Source: Candidatus Gastranaerophilales bacterium
Lineage (GTDB): Bacteria > Cyanobacteriota > Vampirovibrionia > Gastranaerophilales > JAQUYY01
Direction: 5' to 3'
Assembly (NCBI GenBank): GCA_028691575.1
Contig: JAQUYY010000089.1
Coordinates: 1 to 7,400 of the forward strand
Length of the DNA: 7,400 nt
In this document: positions 1 through 5,832 of the stretch, piece by piece
How positions within the stretch are numbered: the stretch's first letter is position 1
How the letters are laid out: each line of letters opens with the position of its first letter
Made by a program: the position numbers and the translations under genes
The notes under the pieces: generated by a model
What the model saw: only the letters and a program-made list of their open reading frames with translations
What the model was told of the DNA's origin: nothing
The model's database searches: none

Positions 1-596
1 TTCTCATCTGCAGGTTCAAACCCCAAACTGTCTTTTAATTCAGAGGATTGATTTTTTAAAGTTTTTGCTATCAGCTTATCCAAGGACTGATTGGAAATAT
101 TATTATTTTGAGAAATACCGTGAACTTCTTTTTTGAGCATATCTCTTGGAAAAGACAATGCTGTCCCAAGAATTATATTTTGATTTTTGCTAATGGCTTG
201 AACAAGATGATTGTCTGAGAGTTTATTTTCCTTTAAATCTCCTTCGGCACCTTCAAACTTAATATCAAAAATAATTGCTTTTGGATTACCTTTTGCTACA
301 AAATTGACCACATCAGCCCAAACTTGTCTACGCCAAGGCCAACGTCCTATTCCTGATTGCGGAAATTGTGAAAATTTTTCAAAAGTATAATTATCTGCAC
401 TTAATAAAACGATATTCTCATCGGCTTTTGAAAATTTTGAGTTAAAAGGTCCTTTATCAATAGAAATTCTTGCCCTCCAATCATAAGAGAGCATTTCAAT
501 GCTTTTAAAAAAATCTTTTAGTCCTAAAGCCCAGGTCAGCAAAATAAAAGATATAATTAAAAGTCCTGTTATTATATTTTTTAGAGATATTTTCAT
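1..596 (-). CDS. CHASE2-domain membrane sensor protein, N-terminal part (runs off the left edge)
   Basis: Reading the minus strand from the ATG at 596-594 gives 198 open codons with no stop before the window edge. One N-terminal hydrophobic segment (about residues 8-26) is followed by a region with CHASE2 hallmarks: an E-x3-YDWR motif (E34, Y38-D39), a hydrophobic strand ending in SAD (about 62-68), the signature GRWPWRR (84-90), then AIIFDIKF (107-114) and a later D near 128. CHASE2 is a presumed extracytoplasmic sensory domain. In the family it is usually followed by further membrane segments and an output module such as an adenylate/guanylate cyclase, histidine kinase, serine/threonine kinase or GGDEF domain. 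That part lies outside the window, so the output and ligand are unknown. No Shine-Dalgarno precedes the ATG; a strong promoter ends 9 nt upstream of it. The domain call is confident, the function is not. Confidence 0.85.
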   Translation of the reverse strand, partial: MKISLKNIITGLLIISFILLTWALGLKDFFKSIEMLSYDWRARISIDKGPFNSKFSKADENIVLLSADNYTFEKFSQFPQSGIGRWPWRRQVWADVVNFVAKGNPKAIIFDIKFEGAEGDLKENKLSDNHLVQAISKNQNIILGTALSFPRDMLKKEVHGISQNNNISNQSLDKLIAKTLKNQSSELKDSLGFEPADE

Positions 597-605
597 AATA
601 AAGTT

Positions 606-634
606 ATTATAGTTAATTTTTTATTTATTGGCAA
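606..634 (-). promoter_or_regulatory. Predicted sigma-70-type promoter of the CHASE2 gene
   Basis: On the minus strand a TTGCCA -35 box (634-629) is separated by 17 bp from a perfect TATAAT -10 box (611-606). Only 9 nt lie between the -10 box and the ATG at 596. Transcription would start around 599-596, giving a leaderless mRNA or a leader of about 3 nt, which agrees with the absence of a ribosome binding site. The boxes are seen directly; the start point is inferred. Confidence 0.6.
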
Positions 635-762
635 TGAAGTTACAAGAATATTAATAATTTTTCGGGCAGTTAAAAAAAAAGTAAAAAAACTTAAACTAGA
701 AATGAATTCAAAAGTCCCAAACTTTAATTTTAAGATTTTTGTGATTGTGACCTTATAAAAGC

Positions 763-797
763 CGGAAATGGCGAAATTAATAGTTTCCGCCATTCCG
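763..797. repeat. Imperfect inverted repeat (hairpin) in the divergent intergenic region
   Basis: The arms CGGAAATGGCG (763-773) and CGCCATTCCG (788-797) pair over 10 bp with one bulged A, around a 14-nt loop. No T-run follows on either strand, so it does not look like an intrinsic terminator. It is locally much richer in GC than its surroundings. It could be a regulator site or a remnant of a repeat; the role is unknown. Confidence 0.5.
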
Positions 798-920
798 AAA
801 CCAACAGTTTGAAGTGTATGCAAAAATTAAAAAATAAATTTTTAAATTTTTAAGACAACTTCCGGTATTATATTTCTAGTGAATTTACTTTGGTTGAGTT
901 AAACTATAAATAAGTTGAAT

Positions 921-928
921 AAGGAGGT
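921..928 (+). promoter_or_regulatory. Strong Shine-Dalgarno of the PiT-like gene
   Basis: AAGGAGGT lies 8 nt before the ATG at 937. It is the best ribosome binding site in the window and fixes the start of the downstream gene. Confidence 0.85.
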
Positions 929-936
929 AAAATAAA

Positions 937-1947
937 ATGCCGGATATAACCCCAAGTACAATATTTATGATATCGGGATTTTTATTGGCTTTATATTCCT
1001 GTGTTTCAAATGATGTTATCCAAACATTAGGGACTTTTTTAAGTTCCAATGAAAAAAGACCCTGGTGGATCATTTGGGCTTTTACAAGTTTGATTTTAGT
1101 TTTAACTTTAACCTACGGATGGTGTATAAATAATGGAGATCTTGCTTTCGGTCGCCTTGATCAGATTCCGTATCAAGGAATTTTTCACTGGTGGCATGTA
1201 CTTCCTCCGATAATATTGCTGATTTTAACCAGGTTTGGCATGCCGGTAAGCACGACATTTTTGCTATTAAGTGTTTTTAGCTCAAATGTTATTATCGGAA
1301 AAATGATATTAAAGTCATTTATGGGTTATATAGTTGCATTTGTAGCATCAATAGTCCTCTACACCGTTATAGCAAAACCTTTTGAAAAGAAATTTTTAAA
1401 GAAAAAGCTAAAAAAGAAAAAAAGAATGAAATGGGTGATAATTCAATGGTTGACAACAGGATTTTTATGGTCACAGTGGATTATGCAAGATGTAGCAAAT
1501 ATGTTTGTATATTTGCCGAGAAAAATTGATGTTGTGACATTGATAGTTATATTGCTTGTATTTGTTGCTTTTCTCGCTTTGCTATGTTTCTTTAGAGGTG
1601 GTGAGATTCAAAAAATTGTCAAATTAAAAACTAATACAGAAGATATTAGAGCAGCTTCATTTATCAACATAATTTTTGGCTTTATATTGATGTATTTCAA
1701 GCAAATAAACAATATCCCGATGAGTACGTCATGGGTATTTGTAGGGCTTTTAGCAGGTAGAGAAATCGCATTATATACAAGGTTAAAACATCGCTCTTCT
1801 AAAAAAATGTGGAAAAATATCGGCAAGGATTTCATAAAAGTTACGGCAGGTTTGGCTATAAGTGTTCTTGCAGTTGTATTTATTTTGAATATAAACTGGG
1901 TTGAAACTACCTGGGTTGAAATTTTTAACGGCATGTTTAATAAATAG
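937..1947 (+). CDS. PiT-like (inorganic phosphate transporter superfamily) integral membrane protein
   Basis: A 336-residue polytopic membrane protein with about 8-10 hydrophobic segments (roughly 6-24, 43-62, 86-99, 102-120, 126-146, 167-182, 199-219, 238-254, 261-278, 300-318). A two-fold repeat typical of the PiT permeases is visible. Repeat one has SNDVIQTLGTF (24-34) and MPVSTTFLLL (102-111); repeat two has QDVANMF (184-190) and IPMSTSWVFVGLLAG (260-274). These match the family's GANDVANAFG and PVSTTH signatures only in part, so this is a divergent branch and the substrate need not be phosphate. A very basic loop (about 147-165, mostly Lys) separates the two halves and is probably cytoplasmic. 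The ATG is supported by AAGGAGGT at 921-928. mutL begins 9 nt after the stop, so the two are probably co-transcribed. The family is fairly sure; ion specificity is inference. Confidence 0.7.
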   Translation: MPDITPSTIFMISGFLLALYSCVSNDVIQTLGTFLSSNEKRPWWIIWAFTSLILVLTLTYGWCINNGDLAFGRLDQIPYQGIFHWWHVLPPIILLILTRFGMPVSTTFLLLSVFSSNVIIGKMILKSFMGYIVAFVASIVLYTVIAKPFEKKFLKKKLKKKKRMKWVIIQWLTTGFLWSQWIMQDVANMFVYLPRKIDVVTLIVILLVFVAFLALLCFFRGGEIQKIVKLKTNTEDIRAASFINIIFGFILMYFKQINNIPMSTSWVFVGLLAGREIALYTRLKHRSSKKMWKNIGKDFIKVTAGLAISVLAVVFILNINWVETTWVEIFNGMFNK

Positions 1948-1956
1948 TGTTTGAAA

Positions 1957-3753
1957 ATGAAAAAAATTAAGTTATTATCTAAAAATTTAATAAATCAAAT
2001 AGCGGCAGGCGAAGTTATTGAAAGACCTGCTTCTATTGTTAAAGAATTGGTAGAAAACTCTATTGATGCCGGTTCAACGAAGATTGAAGTAGAAATTTCT
2101 AATGAATGCAGAGATATTAGGGTATCTGATAATGGCAGCGGGATTAAAGAGGAAGATATTGAGCTTGCTTTTTCAAAGCATGCAACAAGCAAAATTACTC
2201 ATGAAAGAGATTTATGGGATATCAATACTCTAGGATTTAGAGGAGAAGCTCTTGCCAGTATTATTTCTATCGCAAAACTCACTTGCACAACAAGAACAGC
2301 GAATAGTGAAGATGGAATAAAAGCTTTTTGTGAAGATTCGGAGATAAAAATATCTAAAACAGGCTGTGCAGTTGGAACTACGATGGAAATTAAGGACTTA
2401 TTTTTTAACATTCCTGTTAGAAAAAAATTTTTGAAAAATCAACAAACCGAATTTTCTTATATCCTGGAAATTCTTCAGTCAATAGCTATTGCAAATTCTA
2501 AAGTATCAATAAATCTTATTTATAAAGGTAAAAATTCTTTAAAAACTACCGGGAGCGGTGATATTGCAACAGTAATCAGCGAAGTATATTCAAAAGATTT
2601 GATTTTGGAGCTTAAAGAAGTTTTTAAAGAAGATTTATCAGATAATTTAAAGATAAACGGATTTGTCAGCAGCCCTGATTTTACCCGCTCAAGCAAAAAA
2701 GCCATTTATCTTTTTATAAACGGCAGAACCGTAAAATGTCCAATACTCTTAAAATCCGTTGATTTAGCTTATAAATATTTGATTCCCTCAGGAAAATATC
2801 CGTTTGTTGTTTTGAATCTTCAAATACCGGCTAAAGAAGTTGATGTAAATGTTCACCCGACTAAAAAAGAGGTTAGATATACAAATCCTAATCAAATATT
2901 TAATTTTGTCAGATACGCTATAAAATCAGCATTGGAATACTCTAAACCTGCGCAATCTTTTTACCCTATAGAGCAAGAGGAGGAAGAATATACTAAAACT
3001 CCTGTTAAATCGGCTTTTCACCCCACAACAACACAATTCAGAGCAAAAACTGATTTTAATAAATTAAAGGAACAATTTTCAAAAAGTGTTGATTTCTATG
3101 CCCCAAAAGAAGAAACAACCATAAAACAAGGCAAATTTGATGTTAAAGTGGAACAAAAAGAGCCTAAAGAGTTTATAAACATTATCGGGCAATATAAAAA
3201 CACCTATATAATCTTTGAATCGCCAAATGGGCTTGAAATTGTAGATCAGCATATAGCTCATGAGCGTACAATTTTTGAGCATTTAAAGAATACACAAAAT
3301 ATAGTATCTCAACTGCTTTTAACCTCAGATGTTATAAATTTAGAGCCATCTCAGCTTGCAATTTTGCAGGAAACTCAGTTTTTGCTGGAAAAATACGGGT
3401 TTAAAATCAAGACAATCAGCGAAAAGGAAGTTATATTAAGGCAAATTCCTCAAATTCTTGTGAATAAAGAGCCTGAAAAAGTTATTTATGAAATTCTGGA
3501 AAATATCGAATCGATTGAAGATATTGAAAATAAAATTTTGATTTCAGCATCTTGCAGAGGTGCTGTAATGGCAGGAGATAAGCTTTCTGTTTGGCAAATG
3601 GAAGAAATTATAAGAAATTGGCGAAAATCTCCAAACAACAAAACCTGTCCTCATGGAAGAATAATTAGCCATACTATTTCATTAAAAGAAGTTGCATCAT
3701 TTTTTGGACGAGCAAATACTTCTTCAAAAAAAGATTTATCATTCCGTACTTGA
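1957..3753 (+). CDS. mutL: DNA mismatch repair protein MutL, endonuclease-type
   Basis: A complete MutL of 598 residues from the ATG at 1957; a TTG at 1951 would add two residues. I chose the ATG because family members begin a few residues before the conserved INQIAAGEVIERPAS block. GHKL ATPase motifs are intact: ELVENSIDAG (catalytic Glu about 33), DNGSGI (about 58-63), HATSKI, and TLGFRGEAL (about 91-99). HPTKKEVR marks the end of the N-terminal domain. A variable linker is followed by the dimerisation domain with all nuclease/zinc-site motifs: DQHIAHERTIFE (430-441), SCR (532-534), CPHGR (564-568) and a late FGR. This predicts a nicking MutL as in Bacillus, unlike the E. coli MutH-dependent type. 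MutL couples mismatch recognition by MutS to strand incision; no mutS is in the window. No clear Shine-Dalgarno is present, so translation is probably coupled to the PiT-like gene. Confidence 0.96.
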   Translation: MKKIKLLSKNLINQIAAGEVIERPASIVKELVENSIDAGSTKIEVEISNECRDIRVSDNGSGIKEEDIELAFSKHATSKITHERDLWDINTLGFRGEALASIISIAKLTCTTRTANSEDGIKAFCEDSEIKISKTGCAVGTTMEIKDLFFNIPVRKKFLKNQQTEFSYILEILQSIAIANSKVSINLIYKGKNSLKTTGSGDIATVISEVYSKDLILELKEVFKEDLSDNLKINGFVSSPDFTRSSKKAIYLFINGRTVKCPILLKSVDLAYKYLIPSGKYPFVVLNLQIPAKEVDVNVHPTKKEVRYTNPNQIFNFVRYAIKSALEYSKPAQSFYPIEQEEEEYTKTPVKSAFHPTTTQFRAKTDFNKLKEQFSKSVDFYAPKEETTIKQGKFDVKVEQKEPKEFINIIGQYKNTYIIFESPNGLEIVDQHIAHERTIFEHLKNTQNIVSQLLLTSDVINLEPSQLAILQETQFLLEKYGFKIKTISEKEVILRQIPQILVNKEPEKVIYEILENIESIEDIENKILISASCRGAVMAGDKLSVWQMEEIIRNWRKSPNNKTCPHGRIISHTISLKEVASFFGRANTSSKKDLSFRT

Positions 3754-3786
3754 TGCGACATCGCAATGTTTATGCGATTCTATAAT
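3754..3786 (+). promoter_or_regulatory. Overlapping inverted repeats followed by a TATAAT box after mutL
   Basis: Directly after the mutL stop the motif TGCGA/TCGCA occurs three times in alternating orientation (3754-3758, 3761-3765, 3773-3777). This allows two competing hairpins, TGCGA-CA-TCGCA and ATCGCA-N7-TGCGAT. A perfect TATAAT (3781-3786) follows, 69 nt before the receiver gene, but no good -35 box stands at the proper distance. There is no T-run, so a terminator is unlikely. It may be a promoter with an operator for the receiver gene; weakly supported. Confidence 0.3.
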
Positions 3787-3855
3787 AAATATAAAACAAT
3801 ACAAATTTTATTATATTTTATTTTCTTGGAAAAGTAAAAGGAAGTGAAATAAAAC

Positions 3856-4251
3856 ATGAAAATATTAATAGTCGATGATATGCCGGAATGGTTCAATTTT
3901 CATAGAAAACTCATTTTAGAACTGCTTTCTGTTGATAAAGAAGATATTGATATTCAAATGAGTGCAAAATCAGCTTTTAACAAAATAATTTCTATGCCAA
4001 AAAATTATTATGATTTAATAATTACTGATATGCAGATGGAATATATCAGTGACGATTATTTTGCAGGGGAATGGCTTTTGCGGAATATTATTAGTCATAA
4101 AAATTGCAAAAAGACTAAATTTTTAATAATTTCTTCTGCTTATAACATTGTGCAAATTGCAAATGATTTTAATGTTGAATATATTAAAAAAGCCTTTCTG
4201 ATAAAAAATCCAATGTTAATGAAGTATCAAATAGAAAATTTGCTGAATTAA
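3856..4251 (+). CDS. Stand-alone response-regulator receiver domain protein
   Basis: 131 residues forming a single CheY-like receiver. Visible are the acidic pair D7-D8 in KILIVDDMPEW, the phospho-acceptor D58 at the end of DLIITDMQM, the switch Ser (S93/S94) in FLIISSAY, and a conserved-position Lys (K111/K112) in EYIKKAF. The usual Pro after that Lys is absent. No DNA-binding or enzymatic output domain follows, so it should act by protein-protein contact or as a phosphorelay intermediate. AGGAAG at 3839-3844, 11 nt before the ATG, is the probable ribosome binding site. No histidine kinase is adjacent; the CHASE2 sensor 3 kb away is transcribed separately and its output is unknown, so the partner cannot be named. 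The gene ends at a strong terminator. Confidence 0.85.
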   Translation: MKILIVDDMPEWFNFHRKLILELLSVDKEDIDIQMSAKSAFNKIISMPKNYYDLIITDMQMEYISDDYFAGEWLLRNIISHKNCKKTKFLIISSAYNIVQIANDFNVEYIKKAFLIKNPMLMKYQIENLLN

Positions 4252-4252
4252 A

Positions 4253-4294
4253 ATAACAAAAGAGAGAAATTTCACAACTTCTCTCTTTTGTTAT
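4253..4294. terminator. Bidirectional intrinsic terminator between the receiver gene and gap
   Basis: ATAACAAAAGAGAGAA (4253-4268) and TTCTCTCTTTTGTTAT (4279-4294) form a perfect 16-bp stem with a 10-nt loop. The inner GAGAGAA/TTCTCTC is followed by TTTTGTTAT on the plus strand and by TTTTGTTATTTTAA on the minus strand. It starts 2 nt after the receiver stop codon and lies downstream of the convergent gap gene, so it can end both transcripts. Confidence 0.85.
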
Positions 4295-4386
4295 GTCTTG
4301 AAATACTTGACGTTAAACGGCGTTTCGCTTACCTGCTTCGGGTCACGCTTCGAACCTGTAAGCTACAGCCTCTGCCGAGATTTCGC
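4295..4386. repeat. Palindromic repeat unit 1 (92 bp) of an imperfect tandem pair
   Basis: The unit starts with GTCTTGAAATACTTGACG and ends with CTCTGCCGAGATTTCGC; both ends recur in the adjacent unit, while the middle differs. The GAAAT start and ATTTC end are complementary. Internally GCTTAC (4327-4332) can pair with GTAAGC (4358-4363), and TTCG (4337-4340) with CGAA (4351-4354). The block is clearly richer in GC than the flanking intergenic DNA. It has no coding signal. Confidence 0.7.
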
Positions 4387-4463
4387 GTCTTGAAATACTC
4401 GGCATTAAACGAGTTCCAACGAAAACTTTCTCGTTTTCGTTTCACTCTCTGCCGAGATTTCGC
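4387..4463. repeat. Palindromic repeat unit 2 (77 bp), abutting the gap stop codon
   Basis: The unit starts with GTCTTGAAATACTCGGCA and ends with the same CTCTGCCGAGATTTCGC as unit 1. It folds well: GAAAT-A-CTCGGCA (4392-4404) pairs with TGCCGAGATTTC (4450-4461) over 12 bp with one bulge, GAGT (4411-4414) with ACTC (4444-4447), and AACGAAAAC (4418-4426) with GTTTTCGTT (4433-4441) around a 6-nt loop. Its last base is the last base of the gap stop codon. In the gap transcript it would be a stable hairpin in the 3' untranslated region. Confidence 0.75.
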
Positions 4464-5476
4464 TATAGTTTTTCAGCAACCATTAATGTAGTTTCAGCTA
4501 ATCTTGTAGAATAACCCATTTCGTTATCATACCAAGAAACAACTTTAGCCATGTTTCCATCAATAACCATTGTTAAAGCAACGTCTACAGATGAAGAGTA
4601 ATTAGAGCCGATGAAATCGGTACTTACTAACGGCTCATCTACATATTCAAGAATTCCTTTTAACGAACCTTCAGATGCTTCTTTTAAAGCAGCATTAATT
4701 TCTTCAGCTGTAGCAGGTTTTTTAAGTTCTGCAACCAAATCTACAACGGAAACATCAGGAGTCGGAACTCTCATAGCAAAACCGTTTAATTTTCCTTGAA
4801 GTTGTGGAAGAACTAATCCAACAGCTTTAGCGGCACCTGTTGTTGTAGGAACAATGTTTAAAGCACCTGCTCTAGCTCTTCTTGGATCTTTGTGTCCTGC
4901 ATCTAATAATCTTTGGTCACCTGTATAAGAATGAACAGTTGTCATTAAACCTTTAACAATTCCGAATTTTTCATCCAAAACTTTAGCAATTGGAGCTAAG
5001 CAATTTGTTGTACAACTAGCCATCGAAATAATATTTTGAGTAGCTGAATCATAAGTTTCTTCGTTAATTCCTAAGCAAACTGTATTATCAACATTTTTTG
5101 CAGGAGCAGAAATAATAACTTTTTTAGCGCCTGCTGTTATATGAGCTTTAGCTTTTTCACCATCTGTGAAGAACCCTGTTGATTCTACAACAACTTCGAC
5201 TCCAAGTTCTCTCCAAGGAAGTTGTGCAGGATCTTTTTCTGAATAAAATTTAATTTTTTTACCGTTGATTATTAATCCATCTTCGGCAACTTCAACAGTA
5301 CCGTCAAATCTTCCCATTACTGAGTCATATTTGAATACATGTGCAGCATCTTTAGGTGTTAAGCCCGGATCGTTGATAGCAACGTATTCAACTTTGTCAT
5401 AGATGCCTTCTTTAATAGCAGCTCTTAATGTGTTACGGCCTATTCTTCCAAAACCGTTTATTGCAACTTTTACCAT
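4463..5476 (-). CDS. gap: Glyceraldehyde-3-phosphate dehydrogenase, type I (phosphorylating)
   Basis: 337 residues, full length. It interconverts glyceraldehyde-3-phosphate and 1,3-bisphosphoglycerate in the cytoplasm, in glycolysis or gluconeogenesis. Visible are the Rossmann motif INGFGRIGR (6-14), the active-site SCTTNC with catalytic C155, the partner H182 in TTVHSYTGDQR, the RRARAGALNIVPTTTGAAKA block after 198, and the C-terminal WYDNEMGYS. Coenzyme determinants are atypical for a strictly NAD enzyme: the acidic residue is kept (D36) but followed by Pro-Gly, and the usual Leu-Pro before HKD is Ala-Gly (192-193). That resembles cyanobacterial/chloroplast Gap2, which also accepts NADP. 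The start is supported by AAGGA 9 nt upstream (5490-5486) and a promoter beyond. It converges with the receiver gene and diverges from the glycosyltransferase operon, so it is probably monocistronic. Confidence 0.97.
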   Translation of the reverse strand: MVKVAINGFGRIGRNTLRAAIKEGIYDKVEYVAINDPGLTPKDAAHVFKYDSVMGRFDGTVEVAEDGLIINGKKIKFYSEKDPAQLPWRELGVEVVVESTGFFTDGEKAKAHITAGAKKVIISAPAKNVDNTVCLGINEETYDSATQNIISMASCTTNCLAPIAKVLDEKFGIVKGLMTTVHSYTGDQRLLDAGHKDPRRARAGALNIVPTTTGAAKAVGLVLPQLQGKLNGFAMRVPTPDVSVVDLVAELKKPATAEEINAALKEASEGSLKGILEYVDEPLVSTDFIGSNYSSSVDVALTMVIDGNMAKVVSWYDNEMGYSTRLAETTLMVAEKL

Positions 5477-5515
5477 ATGTCAGTTTCCTTTTCTTTTTCT
5501 ACCACATCATCATTC

Positions 5516-5544
5516 GTTATAGTGTAAACATAACAATTTATCAA
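5516..5544 (-). promoter_or_regulatory. Predicted sigma-70-type promoter of gap
   Basis: On the minus strand TTGATA (5544-5539) and TATAAC (5521-5516) are separated by exactly 17 bp, each one base from consensus. Transcription would start near 5509 and give a leader of about 33 nt that contains the AAGGA ribosome binding site. Confidence 0.65.
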
Positions 5545-5586
5545 GTATTTTAATTGTTGAATACAAACAAAAAATTTCTATTCCTA

Positions 5587-5602
5587 ACTTTTTGCAAAAA
5601 GT
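5587..5602. repeat. Perfect 16-bp palindrome upstream of the gap promoter
   Basis: ACTTTTTGCAAAAAGT is exactly self-complementary. It lies 42 bp upstream of the gap -35 box and within the divergent region, so it could be an operator for either transcription unit. It is A/T-rich and could arise by chance in such DNA. Confidence 0.5.
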
Positions 5603-5712
5603 ATAGTTTGGTTATCTTAAGCCTTTTGCTGTTTTTTAATATTTATATTCCCCGACTGAATTAGAACGTTCTTATATGAAAAAAATCTTTTAATGCTGTT
5701 TAAATGATTTTT

Positions 5713-5766
5713 ATACCGATTAAAAAAAACCAATCCTAAAAATAAAATAATCCTGTTAATCGGTAT
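5713..5766. repeat. 11-bp perfect inverted repeat with a 32-bp spacer containing a direct repeat
   Basis: ATACCGATTAA (5713-5723) and TTAATCGGTAT (5756-5766) are perfect complements. The spacer contains AATCCT twice (5732-5737 and 5749-5754), 17 bp apart, so the block looks like paired protein-binding sites or a large-loop hairpin upstream of the glycosyltransferase operon. Confidence 0.6.
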
Positions 5767-5769
5767 GTG

Positions 5770-5832
5770 TGAGTTGGGAGCGACGTTTTTCTGAAAAATT
5801 AGGCTTTGCCTGTTTTTCGAAAAACTAACTCA
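5770..5832 (+). promoter_or_regulatory. Nested hairpin in the probable leader of the glycosyltransferase operon
   Basis: Four stacked complementary pairs occur: TGAGTT/AACTCA (5770-5775 with 5827-5832), GTTTTTC/GAAAAAC (5785-5791 with 5819-5825), GAAAAA/TTTTTC (5793-5798 with 5813-5818) and AGGC/GCCT (5801-5804 with 5808-5811, loop TTT). GTTTTTC can also pair with the nearer GAAAAA, so alternative folds exist. It may be a cis-regulatory RNA leader or an interspersed palindromic element; no known riboswitch is recognised. Confidence 0.45.

Larger units (their letters stand above)
597..936. other. Divergent intergenic region between the CHASE2 gene and the PiT-like gene
   Basis: This 340-bp stretch is very AT-rich. 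It holds the CHASE2 promoter (606-634), a GC-richer hairpin (763-797) and the ribosome binding site of the rightward gene (921-928). For the rightward promoter only weak candidates are visible: TATTAT (866-871) or TATATT (869-874), and TATAAA (905-910) with a poor -35 box. A minus-strand reading frame of 76 codons (823-593) crosses the area and overlaps the CHASE2 start by ATGA. It has no Shine-Dalgarno, is low-complexity and hydrophobic, and contains the CHASE2 promoter, so I do not call it a gene. Confidence 0.6.

Noticed and set aside
593..823. 76-codon minus-strand open frame overlapping the CHASE2 start by ATGA
   Set aside because: There is no ribosome binding site, the sequence is low-complexity and resembles no family I know, and the CHASE2 promoter and a hairpin lie inside it. 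Translational coupling cannot be fully excluded.
885..1073. 62-codon minus-strand open frame opposite the PiT-like gene start
   Set aside because: It is antisense to a clearly coding membrane protein and its own strong ribosome binding site; the hydrophobic stretch is a mirror of the membrane segment.
3754..3778. Intrinsic terminator directly after mutL
   Set aside because: The stems are only 5-6 bp and are followed by CTATAATAAAT, not a T-run; a promoter/operator reading fits better.
4340..4363. Minus-strand GGTTCGAA resembling a tRNA T-loop within repeat unit 1
   Set aside because: No acceptor stem, anticodon arm or CCA-compatible 3' end surrounds it; the resemblance is limited to eight bases.
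4295..4463. CRISPR array or integron attC interpretation of the tandem repeat
   Set aside because: Only two units of unequal length with imperfect ends, no regular spacers, no cas or integrase gene, and no attC core-site sequence.
4288..4491. 67-codon plus-strand open frame across the convergent junction
   Set aside because: It spans the terminator arm, both palindromic repeat units and the 3' end of gap, has no ribosome binding site, and its content simply translates the repeats.
4611..4799. 62-codon plus-strand open frame within gap
   Set aside because: It is antisense to a fully conserved GAPDH sequence; a shadow frame.
5663..5672. AGAACGTTCT as a possible LexA/SOS box
   Set aside because: The Gram-positive LexA site needs GAAC and GTTC separated by four bases; here they are adjacent, and the next gene is not a damage-response gene.
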